In this document: positions 1 through 10,087 of the stretch, in pieces
Layout of the letters: each line of letters opens with the position of its first letter
How positions within the stretch are numbered: the stretch's first letter is position 1
Assembly (NCBI GenBank): GCA_019104865.1
Contig: JAHRWZ010000064.1
Location: 1-64,000 of the forward strand
Direction of reading: 5' to 3'
From: Castellaniella sp.
GTDB taxonomy: Bacteria; Pseudomonadota; Gammaproteobacteria; Burkholderiales; Burkholderiaceae_B
Length of the DNA: 64,000 nucleotides
Program-made: the position numbers and the translations under genes
Notes under the pieces: generated by a model
Database searches by the model: none
What the model was told of the DNA's origin: nothing
The model's input: only the letters and a program-made list of their open reading frames with translations

Positions 1-1
1 G

Positions 2-901
2 CTGGGCAAGGATCAACCGGTGATCCTGCAACTGCTTGAGCATCCCTCCGAGAAGCCCCAGGCTGCGCTCAAGGGCGTCATGATGGAACTCGACGACTGC
101 GCCTTCCCGCTGCTGGCTGGCATCGTCGGTACCGGCGATGCCAAGGTCGCCTTCAAGGACGCCGACTACGCCCTGCTGATCGGCGCCAAGCCCCGCGGCC
201 CCGGCATGGAACGCAAGGACCTGCTGCACGTCAACGCCCAGATCTTCACCGCCCAGGGCAAAGCCCTGAACGAAGTCGCCAGCCGCAACGTCAAGGTGCT
301 GGTGGTGGGCAACCCGGCCAACACCAACGCCTACATCGCCATGAAGTCGGCGCCGGACCTGCCGGCGAAAAACTTCACCGCCATGCTGCGCCTGGACCAC
401 AATCGCGCCCTGTCGCAGATCGCCGCCAAAACCGGCAAGGCCGTGGCCGACATCGAAAAGCTGATCGTATGGGGCAACCACTCGCCCACCATGTACCCGG
501 ACACGCGCTTCGCCACCATCGGCGGCCAGTCCGTGCAGGCGCTGATCAATGACCAGACCTGGATCGCCGACACCTTCATCCCGACTGTGGGCAAGCGTGG
601 CGCCGCCATCATTGCCGCACGCGGTCTGTCATCGGCCGCCTCGGCTGCCAATGCCGCCATCGATCACATCCATGACTGGGTGCTCGGCTCGAACGGCGCA
701 TGGGTCACCATGGGCATCCCGTCCGACGGCTCCTACGGCATTCCCGAAGGCATCATCTACGGGGTTCCGGTCACGACCGCCAACGGCGAATACACCCGTG
801 TCACCGGCCTGGAAATCGATGCGTTCTCGCGCAAGCACATGGACCACACCCTGAACGAGTTGCTGGAAGAACGCGACGGCATCGCCGAGCTTCTAAAATA
901 A
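2..901 (+). CDS. mdh: Malate dehydrogenase, 5'-truncated by the window edge
   Basis: NAD-dependent malate dehydrogenase of the TCA cycle (malate to oxaloacetate, cytoplasm). The frame is open from the first bases, so about 30 N-terminal residues including the start of the Rossmann fold lie outside; about 299 residues are visible against roughly 329 for the family. Visible signatures are the substrate-loop arginine segment [15 protein letters not shown], the NAD-site segment [19 protein letters not shown], and the catalytic-histidine segment [11 protein letters not shown]. The first in-frame GTG (position 20) is internal and not the start. It heads a same-strand run of TCA and methylcitrate-cycle genes, which suits an enzyme supplying oxaloacetate for methylcitrate synthase. 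Identity is secure. Confidence 0.95.
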   Translation: MGKDQPVILQLLEHPSEKPQAALKGVMMELDDCAFPLLAGIVGTGDAKVAFKDADYALLIGAKPRGPGMERKDLLHVNAQIFTAQGKALNEVASRNVKVLVVGNPANTNAYIAMKSAPDLPAKNFTAMLRLDHNRALSQIAAKTGKAVADIEKLIVWGNHSPTMYPDTRFATIGGQSVQALINDQTWIADTFIPTVGKRGAAIIAARGLSSAASAANAAIDHIHDWVLGSNGAWVTMGIPSDGSYGIPEGIIYGVPVTTANGEYTRVTGLEIDAFSRKHMDHTLNELLEERDGIAELLK

Positions 902-1135
902 ACTGGTTCTGGTGTCTCCCACGTCGAATTCGGCGAGCGGGACACCGGGCGGCGGTCCCCGCCGGGCCCACGAGGTCCAGGCGGGCCGCCGCTGATTGTC
1001 CAGCCGATGACAGACATTCCGGCACTGCGCACGCACCATGGATGTCTTCATCGGCAGGAATTCCGCCCCGACCCGGGGCGACCTCTGCCGCGCACTGGGC
1101 CTGCCCGGCCCCGGCGGCACACCGGAGCGCCGTTC

Positions 1136-2035
1136 ATGACCCGTCCCGCATCTCCCGGCGCCTTGCTGCGCCAGGCCCTCATCGAAGAATCCCCGCTGCA
1201 GATCGTCGGCACCATCAATGCCAATCACGCTTTGCTCGCCAAACGCGCCGGCTACCATGCCATCTACCTGTCCGGCGGCGGCGTCGCGGCCGGATCGCTG
1301 GGCCTGCCCGATCTGGGCATCAACACCCTGGATGACGTCCTGACCGACATCCGCCGCATCACCGACGTCTGCGACCTGCCCCTGCTGGTGGACATCGACA
1401 CCGGGTTCGGACCATCCGCCTTCAATATCGCCCGCACCGTGAAATCGCTGATCAAGTTCGGCGCGGCCGGTTGCCACATCGAAGACCAGGTAGGCGCCAA
1501 GCGCTGCGGCCACCGACCCGGCAAGGAAATCGTCAGCACGGAAGAAATGGCCGATCGCGTCAAGGCTGCGGCCGACGCGCGCACCGACAGCGATTTCTAC
1601 CTGATCGCCCGCACCGACGCCATCGCGGTCAGCGGTGTGGACGCGGCGCTGGAGCGCGCGCACGCCTGCGTGGAAGCCGGCGCCGACGCGATCTTCGCGG
1701 AGGCATCCTACGATCTGGAAACCTATGCAAAATTTTCTAGCTCCTTGAATGTACCCGTGCTGGCCAACATCACGGAATTCGGCCAGACGCCACTCTTCTC
1801 GGTGCAGGAACTGGCCGGCGCCGGCGTCGGCATGGTGCTCTACCCGCTGTCGGCGTTCCGCGCCATGAACAAGGCGGCCGAGGCTGTCTACACGGCGATC
1901 CGCCGCGACGGGCATCAGCGCAACGTCATCGACACGATGCAGACGCGCGAGGAACTGTACGACCGGATCGGCTACCACCGTTTCGAAGAACAGCTCGACG
2001 CCCTGTTTCAACAAGGCAAAGGCAAGGCGTCCTGA
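1136..2035 (+). CDS. prpB: 2-methylisocitrate lyase
   Basis: Cleaves 2-methylisocitrate to pyruvate and succinate, the last step of the 2-methylcitrate cycle for propionate. The 299-residue length is normal for PrpB. The Mg-binding segment DIDTGFG and the active-site loop [12 protein letters not shown], typical of PrpB rather than isocitrate lyase, are present. I chose ATG 1136 because the family begins about there ([14 protein letters not shown]); an upstream in-frame ATG at 1007 would add 43 Arg/Pro-rich residues that look like translated leader. prpC follows 52 bp downstream. No prpR activator gene is visible, although one commonly lies next to prpB. Confidence 0.95.
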   Translation: MTRPASPGALLRQALIEESPLQIVGTINANHALLAKRAGYHAIYLSGGGVAAGSLGLPDLGINTLDDVLTDIRRITDVCDLPLLVDIDTGFGPSAFNIARTVKSLIKFGAAGCHIEDQVGAKRCGHRPGKEIVSTEEMADRVKAAADARTDSDFYLIARTDAIAVSGVDAALERAHACVEAGADAIFAEASYDLETYAKFSSSLNVPVLANITEFGQTPLFSVQELAGAGVGMVLYPLSAFRAMNKAAEAVYTAIRRDGHQRNVIDTMQTREELYDRIGYHRFEEQLDALFQQGKGKAS

Positions 2036-2087
2036 TCCAGGGCCGCACCCCATCCCGCATCCACCCCGTCAATCCAGGAGACCTCTC

Positions 2088-3353
2088 ATGGCGACACGAA
2101 CCAAGAATTCCGCAAAGACCCCCGCTTCGGGCAAGACCACGAAGACCCCTGCAGCCGCACCGAAGGCCGCTGTGACCGCGACCAGCGCCACAGCCGCGCA
2201 GGCCGCCACGCCCACGCCCGGCTTCAAACCAAAGAAATCCGTCGCCCTGTCCGGCATCGTCGCGGGCAACACCGCGCTGTGCACGGTGGGTCGCAGCGGC
2301 AATGATCTGCACTATCGCGGCTACGACATCCTGGATATTGCCGACACCTGCGAATTCGAGGAAGTCGCCCATCTGCTGATCCACGGCAAGCTCCCGACCC
2401 CCGCCGAACTGAAGGCCTACAAGGAAAAACTGCGCCGCCTGCGCGGGCTGCCGGCCCAGGTTCAGGTCGCCCTGGAAGCCCTGCCCGCCGCCAGCCACCC
2501 CATGGACGTGATGCGAACGGCCGCCTCGGTGCTGGGCTGCGTGCTGCCTGAAAAGGACGACCACAACCTGCCGGACGCGCGCGACATCGCCGACCGCCTG
2601 ATGGCCAGTCTGGGGTCGGCACTGCTGTACTGGTACCACTACAGCCACAATGGCCGCATCATCAACGTCGAGACGGATGACGACAGCATCGGCGGCCATT
2701 TCCTGCACCTGCTGCATGGCGAAGCCCCGTCCGACGAATGGGTGCGCGCCATGCACACGTCGCTCATCCTGTACGCGGAACACGAATTCAACGCCTCGAC
2801 CTTCACGGGACGTGTGATTGCAGGCACGGGATCCGACATGTACTCGGCGATCACCGGGGCGATCGGCGCCCTGCGCGGCCCGAAGCATGGCGGCGCCAAC
2901 GAGGTCGCCTTCGAAATCCAGAAGCGCTACGACACCCCGGACGAGGCCGAGGCCGACATCCGCCGCCGTGTCGAGGCCAAGGAAGTGGTCATCGGGTTCG
3001 GCCACCCGGTCTACACCGTGTCCGATCCGCGCAACCAGGTCATCAAGGCCGTGGCCCAGCGCCTGTCGAAATCCGCCGGCTCGATGAAAATGTTCGACAT
3101 CGCCGAGCGCCTGGAATCGGTCATGTGGGACGCGAAAAAGATGTTCCCGAATCTGGACTGGTTCTCGGCCGTGTCCTACCACATGATGGGCGTACCCACC
3201 GCGATGTTCACCCCCCTGTTCGTGATCGCACGCACGGCCGGCTGGTCCGCGCACATCATCGAGCAGCGCATCGACAACAAGATCATCCGCCCGACCGCCA
3301 ACTACGTTGGCCCGGAGGACCAGAAATTCGTCCCCCTGGCAAAGCGCAAGTAA
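2088..3353 (+). CDS. prpC: 2-methylcitrate synthase with Lys/Ala/Thr-rich N-terminal extension
   Basis: Condenses propionyl-CoA with oxaloacetate. From about residue 49 the protein is an ordinary 2-methylcitrate synthase ([19 protein letters not shown] onward) with the citrate-synthase catalytic histidines in GPKHGGANE and [13 protein letters not shown] and the aspartate in the NLDWFSAV region. The first 48 or so residues are a low-complexity K/A/T/P tract ([18 protein letters not shown]...) resembling histone-H1-like or disordered tails and absent from typical PrpC of about 380 residues. ATG 2088 has a good AGGAGA Shine-Dalgarno, so translation probably does start there. prpD begins 23 bp after the stop. 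Confidence 0.93.
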   Translation: MATRTKNSAKTPASGKTTKTPAAAPKAAVTATSATAAQAATPTPGFKPKKSVALSGIVAGNTALCTVGRSGNDLHYRGYDILDIADTCEFEEVAHLLIHGKLPTPAELKAYKEKLRRLRGLPAQVQVALEALPAASHPMDVMRTAASVLGCVLPEKDDHNLPDARDIADRLMASLGSALLYWYHYSHNGRIINVETDDDSIGGHFLHLLHGEAPSDEWVRAMHTSLILYAEHEFNASTFTGRVIAGTGSDMYSAITGAIGALRGPKHGGANEVAFEIQKRYDTPDEAEADIRRRVEAKEVVIGFGHPVYTVSDPRNQVIKAVAQRLSKSAGSMKMFDIAERLESVMWDAKKMFPNLDWFSAVSYHMMGVPTAMFTPLFVIARTAGWSAHIIEQRIDNKIIRPTANYVGPEDQKFVPLAKRK

Positions 3354-3376
3354 GCCGCAACCCATCAGGAAAATTC

Positions 3377-4828
3377 ATGTCCGCGACTATCTCCAACGTC
3401 CGCCCCCAACCCGATCAGGTGCTGGTGGACATCGTCGACTACGTGCTCGACTACAAGATCGACAGCGCTCTGGCGCTCGAGACCGCCCGCAATTGCCTGA
3501 TCGACACCCTGGGCTGCGGGCTGGAAGCCCTGGAATACCCGGCCTGCCGCAAGCTGATGGGTCCCATCGTACCCGGCACGGTCGTACCCAATGGCGCCAA
3601 GGTCCCAGGCACCCAGTTCCAGCTGGATCCAGTGCAGGCGGCCTTCAACATCGGTTGCATGATCCGCTGGCTGGATTTCAACGACACCTGGCTGGCCGCC
3701 GAATGGGGCCACCCGTCGGACAATCTGGGCGGCATCCTGGCGGTCGCCGACTGGCTGTCGCGCAATGCCGTGGCTGCCGGCAAGGCCCCCCTGACCATGC
3801 GCGCCGTGCTCGAAGGCATGATCAAGGCGCACGAAATCCAGGGCTGCATCGCGCTGGAAAATTCCTTCAACAAGGTCGGCCTGGATCACGTGGTGCTGGT
3901 GAAGGTCGCCTCCACCGCCGTCGTCTCGCAGATGCTGGGCCTGACGCGCGACGAAACCATCAACGCGGTATCCCTGGCCTGGGTCGACGGGCAAAGCCTG
4001 CGCACTTACCGCCACGCCCCGAACACCGGCAGCCGCAAGTCCTGGGCGGCGGGCGACGCCACCAGCCGCGCAGTGCGCCTGGCGCTGATGGCGCGTACGG
4101 GCGAGATGGGCTACCCCTCGGTGCTGACGGCACCGGTGTGGGGCTTCTACGACGTGCTGTTCAAGGGCCAGCCCTTCAAGTTCCAACGGCCCTACGGCAG
4201 CTACGTGATGGAAAACGTGCTGTTCAAGATCTCTTTCCCGGCTGAATTCCATTCCCAGACGGCCGTAGAATGCGCCATGCAGATCCACGACCGGCTGAAG
4301 TCGCTGGGCAAGACCGACGCCGACATCCGCAAGATCACCATCCGCACGCACGAGGCCTGCATCCGCATCATCGACAAGAAGGGGCCACTGAACAACCCGG
4401 CGGACCGCGACCACTGCATCCAGTACATGGTGGCGGTGCCCATCCTCTTTGGGCGTCTCACCGCCGGCGACTACGAAGATGCCGTGGCGGCCGATCCACG
4501 CATCGACGCGCTGCGCGAAAAGACGGTCTGCGTGGAAGACCCAGCGTTCACGAAGGACTATCACGATCCGGAAAAACGCTCCATCGCCAATGCGCTGACC
4601 GTGGAATTCACCGACGGCACGAAGCTCGACGAGATCATCTGCGAATACCCGATCGGCCACAAGCGCCGCCGCAAGGACGGGATCCCGCTGCTGGAAGCGA
4701 AGTTCCGCACGAATCTGGCGCGGCAATTCCCGGCCCGCCAGCAGCAGCGCATCCTGGCCGCGTCGCTGGATCAGGCGAAGCTGGAATCCATGCCGGTGCA
4801 CGAATACGTGGATTTGTATGTCATCTGA
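3377..4828 (+). CDS. prpD: 2-methylcitrate dehydratase
   Basis: MmgE/PrpD-family dehydratase that converts 2-methylcitrate to 2-methyl-cis-aconitate. The 483 residues equal the usual PrpD length. Recognisable segments are [14 protein letters not shown] near the N-terminus, [19 protein letters not shown], the Lys/Arg-rich [15 protein letters not shown], and EFHSQTAVE. The start ATG 3377 follows an AGGAAAATTC leader; a much longer upstream reading frame is just read-through of the prpC shadow frame. The genome uses PrpD here rather than the AcnD/PrpF pair, so the hydration step probably falls to AcnB, encoded 1.2 kb downstream. Confidence 0.95.
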   Translation: MSATISNVRPQPDQVLVDIVDYVLDYKIDSALALETARNCLIDTLGCGLEALEYPACRKLMGPIVPGTVVPNGAKVPGTQFQLDPVQAAFNIGCMIRWLDFNDTWLAAEWGHPSDNLGGILAVADWLSRNAVAAGKAPLTMRAVLEGMIKAHEIQGCIALENSFNKVGLDHVVLVKVASTAVVSQMLGLTRDETINAVSLAWVDGQSLRTYRHAPNTGSRKSWAAGDATSRAVRLALMARTGEMGYPSVLTAPVWGFYDVLFKGQPFKFQRPYGSYVMENVLFKISFPAEFHSQTAVECAMQIHDRLKSLGKTDADIRKITIRTHEACIRIIDKKGPLNNPADRDHCIQYMVAVPILFGRLTAGDYEDAVAADPRIDALREKTVCVEDPAFTKDYHDPEKRSIANALTVEFTDGTKLDEIICEYPIGHKRRRKDGIPLLEAKFRTNLARQFPARQQQRILAASLDQAKLESMPVHEYVDLYVI

Positions 4829-5135
4829 ACTCCCATCCGCTGATGCTATTGCGGGGGTTGCGCCCCGCGCAGTCCGCCACAACGAAGCCGCCCACCGGTT
4901 CGAGTTCACCGAGGACGGCCAGTTGTGCGTACTGGATTACGTGCTGGAAGGATCCGTGGCCTCGTTCGTCCATACTGGGGTTCCGGCCTCTGTGGGCGGG
5001 CGCGGGATCGCGGCCGATCTGGTGCGCGTCGGGCTGGAGACGGCTCGGGCGCGCGGCTGGACGGTCCGGCCAGTATGTTCGTATGTCGCAGCCTACGTAC
5101 AGCGACATCCGGAATATCAGGATCTGACTGCGTGA
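4818..5135 (+). CDS. Small GNAT N-acetyltransferase (YjdJ/COG2388 type)
   Basis: A 105-residue single-domain GNAT-fold protein of the short YjdJ class. The pattern is characteristic: a beta strand with [17 protein letters not shown], then [29 protein letters not shown] as the acetyl-CoA-binding turn and helix, and [18 protein letters not shown] at the C-terminus. The substrate is unknown. Its ATG lies inside prpD (11-nt overlap), indicating translational coupling to the methylcitrate operon; a role in controlling acyl-CoA enzymes by acylation is an attractive but unsupported inference. Confidence 0.8.
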   Translation: MSSELPSADAIAGVAPRAVRHNEAAHRFEFTEDGQLCVLDYVLEGSVASFVHTGVPASVGGRGIAADLVRVGLETARARGWTVRPVCSYVAAYVQRHPEYQDLTA

Positions 5136-5142
5136 TCCGATT

Positions 5143-5197
5143 CCTGCGTGAGACGGTCCGTTTCACGCAGGAGCCCGGAACGCGCAAGGCTCCGGGC
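5143..5197 (+). terminator. Two consecutive hairpins after the prp-GNAT operon
   Basis: CCTGCGTGA (5143-5151) pairs with TCACGCAGG (5163-5171), extended inward by GACGG/CCGTT. It is followed at once by GCCCGGA (5173-5179) pairing with TCCGGGC (5191-5197). Neither is followed by a T-run, so this is either a weak or factor-assisted end to the prpBCD-GNAT transcript or an mRNA-stabilising structure. The remainder up to ompW is AT-richer and probably carries the ompW promoter. Confidence 0.4.
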
Positions 5198-5322
5198 ACA
5201 CCCATGAAACACTAACAAATGAGGAAAATGCGGATTCATTGATCCGGATTAAATCCTTCGCGGAAACATCTCGGCACAATGGGGTCTCCTTAAATCCACA
5301 CTGTAAACAGGGAGATTTTCCG

Positions 5323-5943
5323 ATGGTATGTCATCCAAATCCGCGTATTGCCGCTGCCGTTCTGGCAGCCAGCCTGCTGGCCGCCAGCCCTGTCATGGCG
5401 CATGAGGCCGGCGACTGGCTGCTCAAGGCGGGGGTCAGCCACGTCGAACCAAAATCGAACAACGGGACGGTCGCCGGCGGCGCCGTCAAGCTGGATATCG
5501 ACGGCAGCACGCGTCCCAGCTTCACCCTGACCTACATGGCCACGCGCAACATCGGGATCGAACTGCTGGGGGCGGCACCGTTCAAGCACACCATCAACGC
5601 CGACGGGATGGGGGAAATCGGATCGACCAAGCAACTGCCGCCCACGCTCAGCCTGCAATGGCACTTCCTGCCTGAATCCACGTTCCAGCCCTACGTGGGC
5701 GTGGGGTTGAACTACACCACATTTTTCAGCACGGAGAGCAAGCTGGGCAACCTGAGCCTGGACGATTCCTGGGGTCTTGCCGGACAGGTCGGGGTCGACG
5801 TGATGCTGGACAAACGCTGGTTCCTGAACGCCGACCTGCGCTACATCGGCATCTCGTCCAAAGTGCGTCTGAACGGCACCGATATCGGGACGGCGCATAT
5901 CGACCCCTGGGTGGTGACCGCCGGCGTCGGCTACCGGTTCTGA
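5323..5943 (+). CDS. ompW: OmpW-family outer membrane protein
   Basis: Eight-stranded beta-barrel porin of the OmpW family, 206 residues, in the outer membrane. ATG 5323 is preceded by GGGAG at 5310-5314 and opens a clear signal peptide (RIAAAVLAASLLAASPVMA, cleaved before HEAGDW). The mature start GDWLLKAGVSHVEPKSNNG, the strand TRPSFTLTYMATRNIGIELL, the QPYVGVGLNYTTFF segment and a C-terminal aromatic (VGYRF) for BAM recognition are family signatures. An in-frame upstream ATG at 5239 would bury the signal peptide and is rejected. It stands alone between prp and acnB. OmpW proteins are linked to small hydrophobic solute entry and stress; no substrate can be read from the sequence. Confidence 0.9.
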   Translation: MVCHPNPRIAAAVLAASLLAASPVMAHEAGDWLLKAGVSHVEPKSNNGTVAGGAVKLDIDGSTRPSFTLTYMATRNIGIELLGAAPFKHTINADGMGEIGSTKQLPPTLSLQWHFLPESTFQPYVGVGLNYTTFFSTESKLGNLSLDDSWGLAGQVGVDVMLDKRWFLNADLRYIGISSKVRLNGTDIGTAHIDPWVVTAGVGYRF

Positions 5944-5981
5944 TCCAATCCAGGCCTGCGCGCAGGTTCCCTCGGGCGGGT

Positions 5982-6002
5982 GTCTTATATCTTATATAAG
6001 AC
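5982..6002. promoter_or_regulatory. Double palindrome upstream of acnB (likely operator)
   Basis: GTCTTATAT (5982-5990) and ATATAAGAC (5994-6002) form a perfect 9-bp inverted repeat around CTT, while TCTTATATAAGA (5990-6001) is itself a perfect 12-bp palindrome overlapping the right half. The site is 72 bp before the acnB ATG, in GC-rich surroundings. The geometry fits a dimeric repressor or activator controlling TCA or propionate genes, for example a GntR-type regulator. The identity of the protein is inference. Confidence 0.6.
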
Positions 6003-6073
6003 CCTTGCCTGATCCACATTTCAACCCGTAAAATACCGGCGTTATCCAACCCTCTTTCCTGGGGCATCACGCC

Positions 6074-8659
6074 ATGCTGGACTCCTACCGCACCGAAGCC
6101 ACCGCTCGCGAAGCCATCGGCATTCCGCCGCTTCCCCTGACGGCGCAACAAACAGCCGATCTGATCGAATTGCTGAAAAACCCGCCCGCCGGGGAAGAGC
6201 AGTTCCTGCTGGATCTGTTCACGCACCGCGTTCCCGCCGGCGTGGACGACGCCGCCAAAGTCAAGGCTTCCTATCTGGCCTCTGTGGCGCTGGGCAAGGA
6301 AAAATGCCTGCTGATCGACGCGAAGCGGGCCACAGAACTGCTGGGCACGATGCTGGGCGGCTACAACATCGGCGCGCTGATCGAGCTGCTGGACCATGCC
6401 GATCTGGCCCCGGTTGCCGCCGATGCCCTGAAAAAGACCCTGCTGGTGTTCGATGCCTTCCACGACATCGAGGAAAAAGCCAAGGCGGGCAATGTCCAGG
6501 CCAAGGCAATTCTGCAAAGCTGGGCGGACGCTGAATGGTTCACCAGCCGTCCCGAAGTCCCGCAAAGCCTGACGCTGACGGTCTTCAAGGTCACCGGCGA
6601 AACCAATACGGACGACCTGTCTCCGGCGCCGGACGCCTGGAGCCGCCCGGACATCCCGCTGCATGCCCTGGCGATGCTGAAGAACCCGCGCGACGGCATC
6701 ACGCCGGACGCAGCCGGCCAGGTCGGCCCGATCAAGCTGATCGACGAACTGAAGGCCAAGGGTCACCTCGTCGCCTACGTGGGTGACGTGGTGGGCACAG
6801 GCTCCTCGCGCAAATCAGCCACCAACTCGGTGATCTGGTACACCGGCGAAGACATCCCCTTCGTGCCCAACAAGCGCTTCGGCGGTGTCTGTCTGGGAAG
6901 CAAGATCGCGCCGATCTTCTATAACACGATGGAAGATTCGGGCGCCCTGCCAATCGAGCTGGACGTCTCCGGCATGAACATGGGCGACGTGATCGAGCTG
7001 CGCCCCTACGAAGGCAAGGCCCTGAAAAATGGCCAGGTAATCTCTGAATTCCAGTTGAAATCCGACGTGCTGCTGGACGAAGTGCGTGCCGGCGGCCGTA
7101 TCCCGCTGATCATCGGCCGCGGCCTGACGACCAAGGCCCGCGCCGCGCTGGGCCTGCCGCCCACGACGCAGTTCCGCCTGCCCGAGGCCCCCGCCGATAC
7201 CGGCAAGGGCTATTCCCTGGCGCAGAAACTGGTCGGCCGCGCCTGCGGCCTGCCTGAAGGCCAGGGTGTGCGCCCGGGCACCTACTGCGAACCGCGCATG
7301 ACCTCGGTCGGCAGCCAGGACACCACCGGCCCCATGACCCGCGACGAACTCAAGGACCTGGCGTGCGTGGGTTTCTCGGCCGATCTGGTGATGCAGTCCT
7401 TCTGCCACACGGCAGCCTACCCGAAACCCGTGGACGTGAAGACCCACCACGAACTGCCCGCGTTCATCAGCACGCGCGGCGGCGTGGCGCTGCGTCCGGG
7501 CGATGGGATCATCCACTCCTGGCTGAACCGCATGCTGTTGCCCGACACGGTCGGCACCGGCGGCGACTCGCACACGCGTTTTCCGATCGGCATCAGCTTC
7601 CCGGCGGGCTCCGGTCTGGTGGCCTTTGCCGCCGCCACCGGCGTCATGCCGCTGGACATGCCGGAATCGGTACTGGTTCGCTTCAAGGGCAAAATGCAGC
7701 CCGGCGTCACGCTGCGCGATCTGGTCAATGCCATCCCGCTGTACGCCATCAAACAGGGCCTGCTGACGGTCGAAAAGAAAGGCAAGAAGAACATCTTCTC
7801 CGGTCGCATCCTGGAAATCGAGGGGCTGCCCGACCTGAAGATCGAACAGGCCTTCGAACTGTCCGACGCCTCGGCCGAACGTTCCGCCGCCGCCTGCACG
7901 GTGCGGCTGAACCAGGAACCGATCATCGAATACCTGAACAGCAACATCACGCTGCTGAAATGGATGATCGCCAACGGCTACCAGGATGCCCGCACCCTGG
8001 CGCGCCGCATCCGGAACATGGAAGCCTGGCTGGCCAACCCGCAACTGGTCGAACCCGATGCCGACGCCGAATACGCGGCGGTCATCGACATCGACCTGGC
8101 GGAGATCCACGAACCCATCGTGGCCTGCCCGAACGACCCGGATGACGTGAAGACGCTGTCCGACGTGGCCGGCACCGCCATCGACGAGGTCTTCATTGGC
8201 AGCTGCATGACCAATATCGGTCACTTCCGCGCCGCCGCGACGCTGCTGGAAGGCAAGCGCGATCTGCCGTCCAAGCTGTGGGTCGCGCCGCCGACCAAGA
8301 TGGACGCCAGCGAGCTGACCAAGGAAGGCCACTACAGCACCTTCGGTACCGCCGGCGCCCGCATGGAAATGCCGGGCTGCTCGTTGTGCATGGGCAATCA
8401 GGCCCAGGTGCGTGAAGGCGCCACGGTGTTCTCGACCAGCACGCGCAACTTCCCGAACCGGCTGGGCAAGAACTCCAATGTGTTCCTGGGTTCCGCCGAG
8501 ATGGCCGCCATCTGCTCGCGTCTGGGCCGCATCCCGACCCGCGAGGAATACCTCGAAGCGATGGGGCTGCTGGCCAAAAACGGCGAGCAGATCTACCGCT
8601 ACATGAACTTCGATCAGATCGAGGACTTCACGGCGGTCGCCAGCACGGTCGAGGCCTGA
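6074..8659 (+). CDS. acnB: Bifunctional aconitate hydratase 2 / 2-methylisocitrate dehydratase
   Basis: Cytoplasmic 4Fe-4S aconitase B, 861 residues, with the B-type domain order: N-terminal HEAT-like domain (1-160), swivel domain (about 170-380, containing [16 protein letters not shown]), then the catalytic domains. Cluster ligands are visible in [12 protein letters not shown] and [13 protein letters not shown] near the C-terminus. It isomerises citrate and is known in this family to hydrate 2-methyl-cis-aconitate, which completes the methylcitrate cycle encoded just upstream. It has its own palindromic promoter region and is closed by a strong terminator. Confidence 0.97.
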   Translation: MLDSYRTEATAREAIGIPPLPLTAQQTADLIELLKNPPAGEEQFLLDLFTHRVPAGVDDAAKVKASYLASVALGKEKCLLIDAKRATELLGTMLGGYNIGALIELLDHADLAPVAADALKKTLLVFDAFHDIEEKAKAGNVQAKAILQSWADAEWFTSRPEVPQSLTLTVFKVTGETNTDDLSPAPDAWSRPDIPLHALAMLKNPRDGITPDAAGQVGPIKLIDELKAKGHLVAYVGDVVGTGSSRKSATNSVIWYTGEDIPFVPNKRFGGVCLGSKIAPIFYNTMEDSGALPIELDVSGMNMGDVIELRPYEGKALKNGQVISEFQLKSDVLLDEVRAGGRIPLIIGRGLTTKARAALGLPPTTQFRLPEAPADTGKGYSLAQKLVGRACGLPEGQGVRPGTYCEPRMTSVGSQDTTGPMTRDELKDLACVGFSADLVMQSFCHTAAYPKPVDVKTHHELPAFISTRGGVALRPGDGIIHSWLNRMLLPDTVGTGGDSHTRFPIGISFPAGSGLVAFAAATGVMPLDMPESVLVRFKGKMQPGVTLRDLVNAIPLYAIKQGLLTVEKKGKKNIFSGRILEIEGLPDLKIEQAFELSDASAERSAAACTVRLNQEPIIEYLNSNITLLKWMIANGYQDARTLARRIRNMEAWLANPQLVEPDADAEYAAVIDIDLAEIHEPIVACPNDPDDVKTLSDVAGTAIDEVFIGSCMTNIGHFRAAATLLEGKRDLPSKLWVAPPTKMDASELTKEGHYSTFGTAGARMEMPGCSLCMGNQAQVREGATVFSTSTRNFPNRLGKNSNVFLGSAEMAAICSRLGRIPTREEYLEAMGLLAKNGEQIYRYMNFDQIEDFTAVASTVEA

Positions 8660-8662
8660 TCA

Positions 8663-8696
8663 CCGCGGCCGCCCCCCATCCGGGGGGCGGCCGCGG
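8663..8696 (+). repeat. GC-rich 15-bp hairpin after acnB
   Basis: CCGCGGCCGCCCCCC (8663-8677) is perfectly complementary to 8682-8696 around a 4-nt loop. It sits 4 bp past the acnB stop without a T-run, so it more likely stabilises the mRNA 3' end than terminates. The actual terminator lies 25 bp further on. Confidence 0.6.
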
Positions 8697-8720
8697 CACC
8701 GCAGGCTCCGGCAGAACCGA

Positions 8721-8760
8721 CCCCCGAATGCTGGACGTCAATCCAGCCTTCGGGGGTTTT
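8721..8760 (+). terminator. Rho-independent terminator of acnB
   Basis: CCCCCGAA (8721-8728) pairs with TTCGGGGG (8749-8756), with an inner stem CTGGA/TCCAG, directly followed by TTTT. This is a canonical intrinsic terminator separating acnB from the DUF2863 gene. Confidence 0.85.
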
Positions 8761-8847
8761 ATATGATGACCACGGCGAGTCCGGCTGGCACAGGTAGACG
8801 AGGTACACTAGTAGATCTCTGGTATTTGCCTCTTTTCCCGGTTCCTC

Positions 8848-10050
8848 ATGCCCGCCCGTTCACGATCCTCCTCCACCTCCCGGACGTCGCTCTCCCTGAT
8901 TTCCCTGGCCGAAGCTCTTTCCAGCTCGGGCAGCCGGGTGGAAGACGGCTGGTGGGAAAACCTGCTGGGCGAAGCGCTGGACAAGGCATTGGCCGCACGC
9001 CAGGGGCAGGCGGTGGAAACCGCCCTGGACCGGCTGCTGGAACAGCGGTCCCCCGCCTACGAGATCCTGGTGGAACAGGCCGAGGCACACTCCGAATCCC
9101 TGTCGATCACGCACGAGGACCAGGTTTTCGATGCGCTGCTGATCTCGGCACCCCTGCTGGCCTGGACGCGCTACCAGCTACCTGCGGGTCGATTGACGCC
9201 GCAACACGTGGAACAACTCACGAATCTGCTGGGCGCCTCGGTCCTGGCGCCAGGGGCGCGGCTCGTCCTGCTGCCCGAACTCATCCGCTTCGACCAGCTG
9301 CCGCAATCTTTTCGCGAAACTCGCGGCTGGACGCAGTCCCTGGCCCAACAGGTGCTGGGGTTGCGCCGCGAGCCGCTCGCCAGGCATGACGCCGAAACGC
9401 CGGAAGACCTGCTGGCGGACGCCTATTTCCTGCTGGGTGCCGTCCTCGTCCCCCACGGACAGGCGCTCTTCCAATGGCAATCGTCCGGGCAGGATCAACC
9501 GACTACCCGCGCCTCGGTCACCGCGCAATGGGCTCATGGATGCGCGCGCATCGTCGAACCCCTGTTCACCGGATGCCAGCTGGAATATCTACCACCCGAG
9601 GCGTTCTACACCAGCACGCGGCAGGCTGACCAGGGAATCCGGCCACTCACGCTGAAATCCGCCATCACGTGGCTACAGACAGCCGCCCACATTCCCGGCA
9701 CCGATCTGCGGGCCGCCATCGTGGCCTGCGGCGAGCAGGCCATCGAGGAATACCGCATCGGCTTCTGCACGCGCCAGAACAATGACGTCATCTACGGCTG
9801 TGTCTGGCCGTCGCTCAGCCGCGAAGAATCCAGCCTGGACCAGGGTACCGAAGGCCAGGTCGACACCTGGGACACACTGGCGGCCCTGTTGCGCGAATCC
9901 GGCATCCAGGACATACGGCGCCTGCCCGGCCTGCAGGCCATGGAATTCTGCGAAGACTGCGGCACGCCCTACTTTCCGAACATGCTGGGCGAGATGCAGC
10001 ACCCGGAACTCCCCGAGGAAATCGACCCCGAGCCCGTGCAGTTCCACTGA
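8848..10050 (+). CDS. DUF2863-family protein
   Basis: A 400-residue protein of the betaproteobacterial DUF2863 family, function unknown. There is no signal peptide or membrane segment; the N-terminus is Ser/Arg-rich and followed by helical segments (ALDKALAARQGQAVETALDRLLEQ), suggesting a cytoplasmic protein. The last 50 residues carry a CEDCGTPYFPN motif with two cysteines that could form part of a metal or redox site. It lies 37 bp before earP and may be co-transcribed with the EF-P modification genes, but a link to EF-P is only contextual. Confidence 0.75.
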   Translation: MPARSRSSSTSRTSLSLISLAEALSSSGSRVEDGWWENLLGEALDKALAARQGQAVETALDRLLEQRSPAYEILVEQAEAHSESLSITHEDQVFDALLISAPLLAWTRYQLPAGRLTPQHVEQLTNLLGASVLAPGARLVLLPELIRFDQLPQSFRETRGWTQSLAQQVLGLRREPLARHDAETPEDLLADAYFLLGAVLVPHGQALFQWQSSGQDQPTTRASVTAQWAHGCARIVEPLFTGCQLEYLPPEAFYTSTRQADQGIRPLTLKSAITWLQTAAHIPGTDLRAAIVACGEQAIEEYRIGFCTRQNNDVIYGCVWPSLSREESSLDQGTEGQVDTWDTLAALLRESGIQDIRRLPGLQAMEFCEDCGTPYFPNMLGEMQHPELPEEIDPEPVQFH

Positions 10051-10087
10051 CCATCCGTATCGGATAGGGCCCGTCCGCACGCCGACC

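Noticed and set aside
893-2053. Long minus-strand open frame (386 codons) opposite prpB
   Set aside because: It mirrors prpB codon structure in GC-rich DNA and its translation is low-complexity G/A/V/R without family features.
1926-4909. Long minus-strand open frames opposite prpC and prpD (479 and 514 codons)
   Set aside because: Shadow frames of well-supported plus-strand genes; no ribosome sites or recognisable domains.
5143-5197. Hairpins after the GNAT gene as a full intrinsic terminator
   Set aside because: Good stems but no T-run; listed only as weak or structural.
6815-8332. 505-codon minus-strand frame opposite acnB
   Set aside because: Antisense shadow of acnB, with repetitive H/R/G/V composition.
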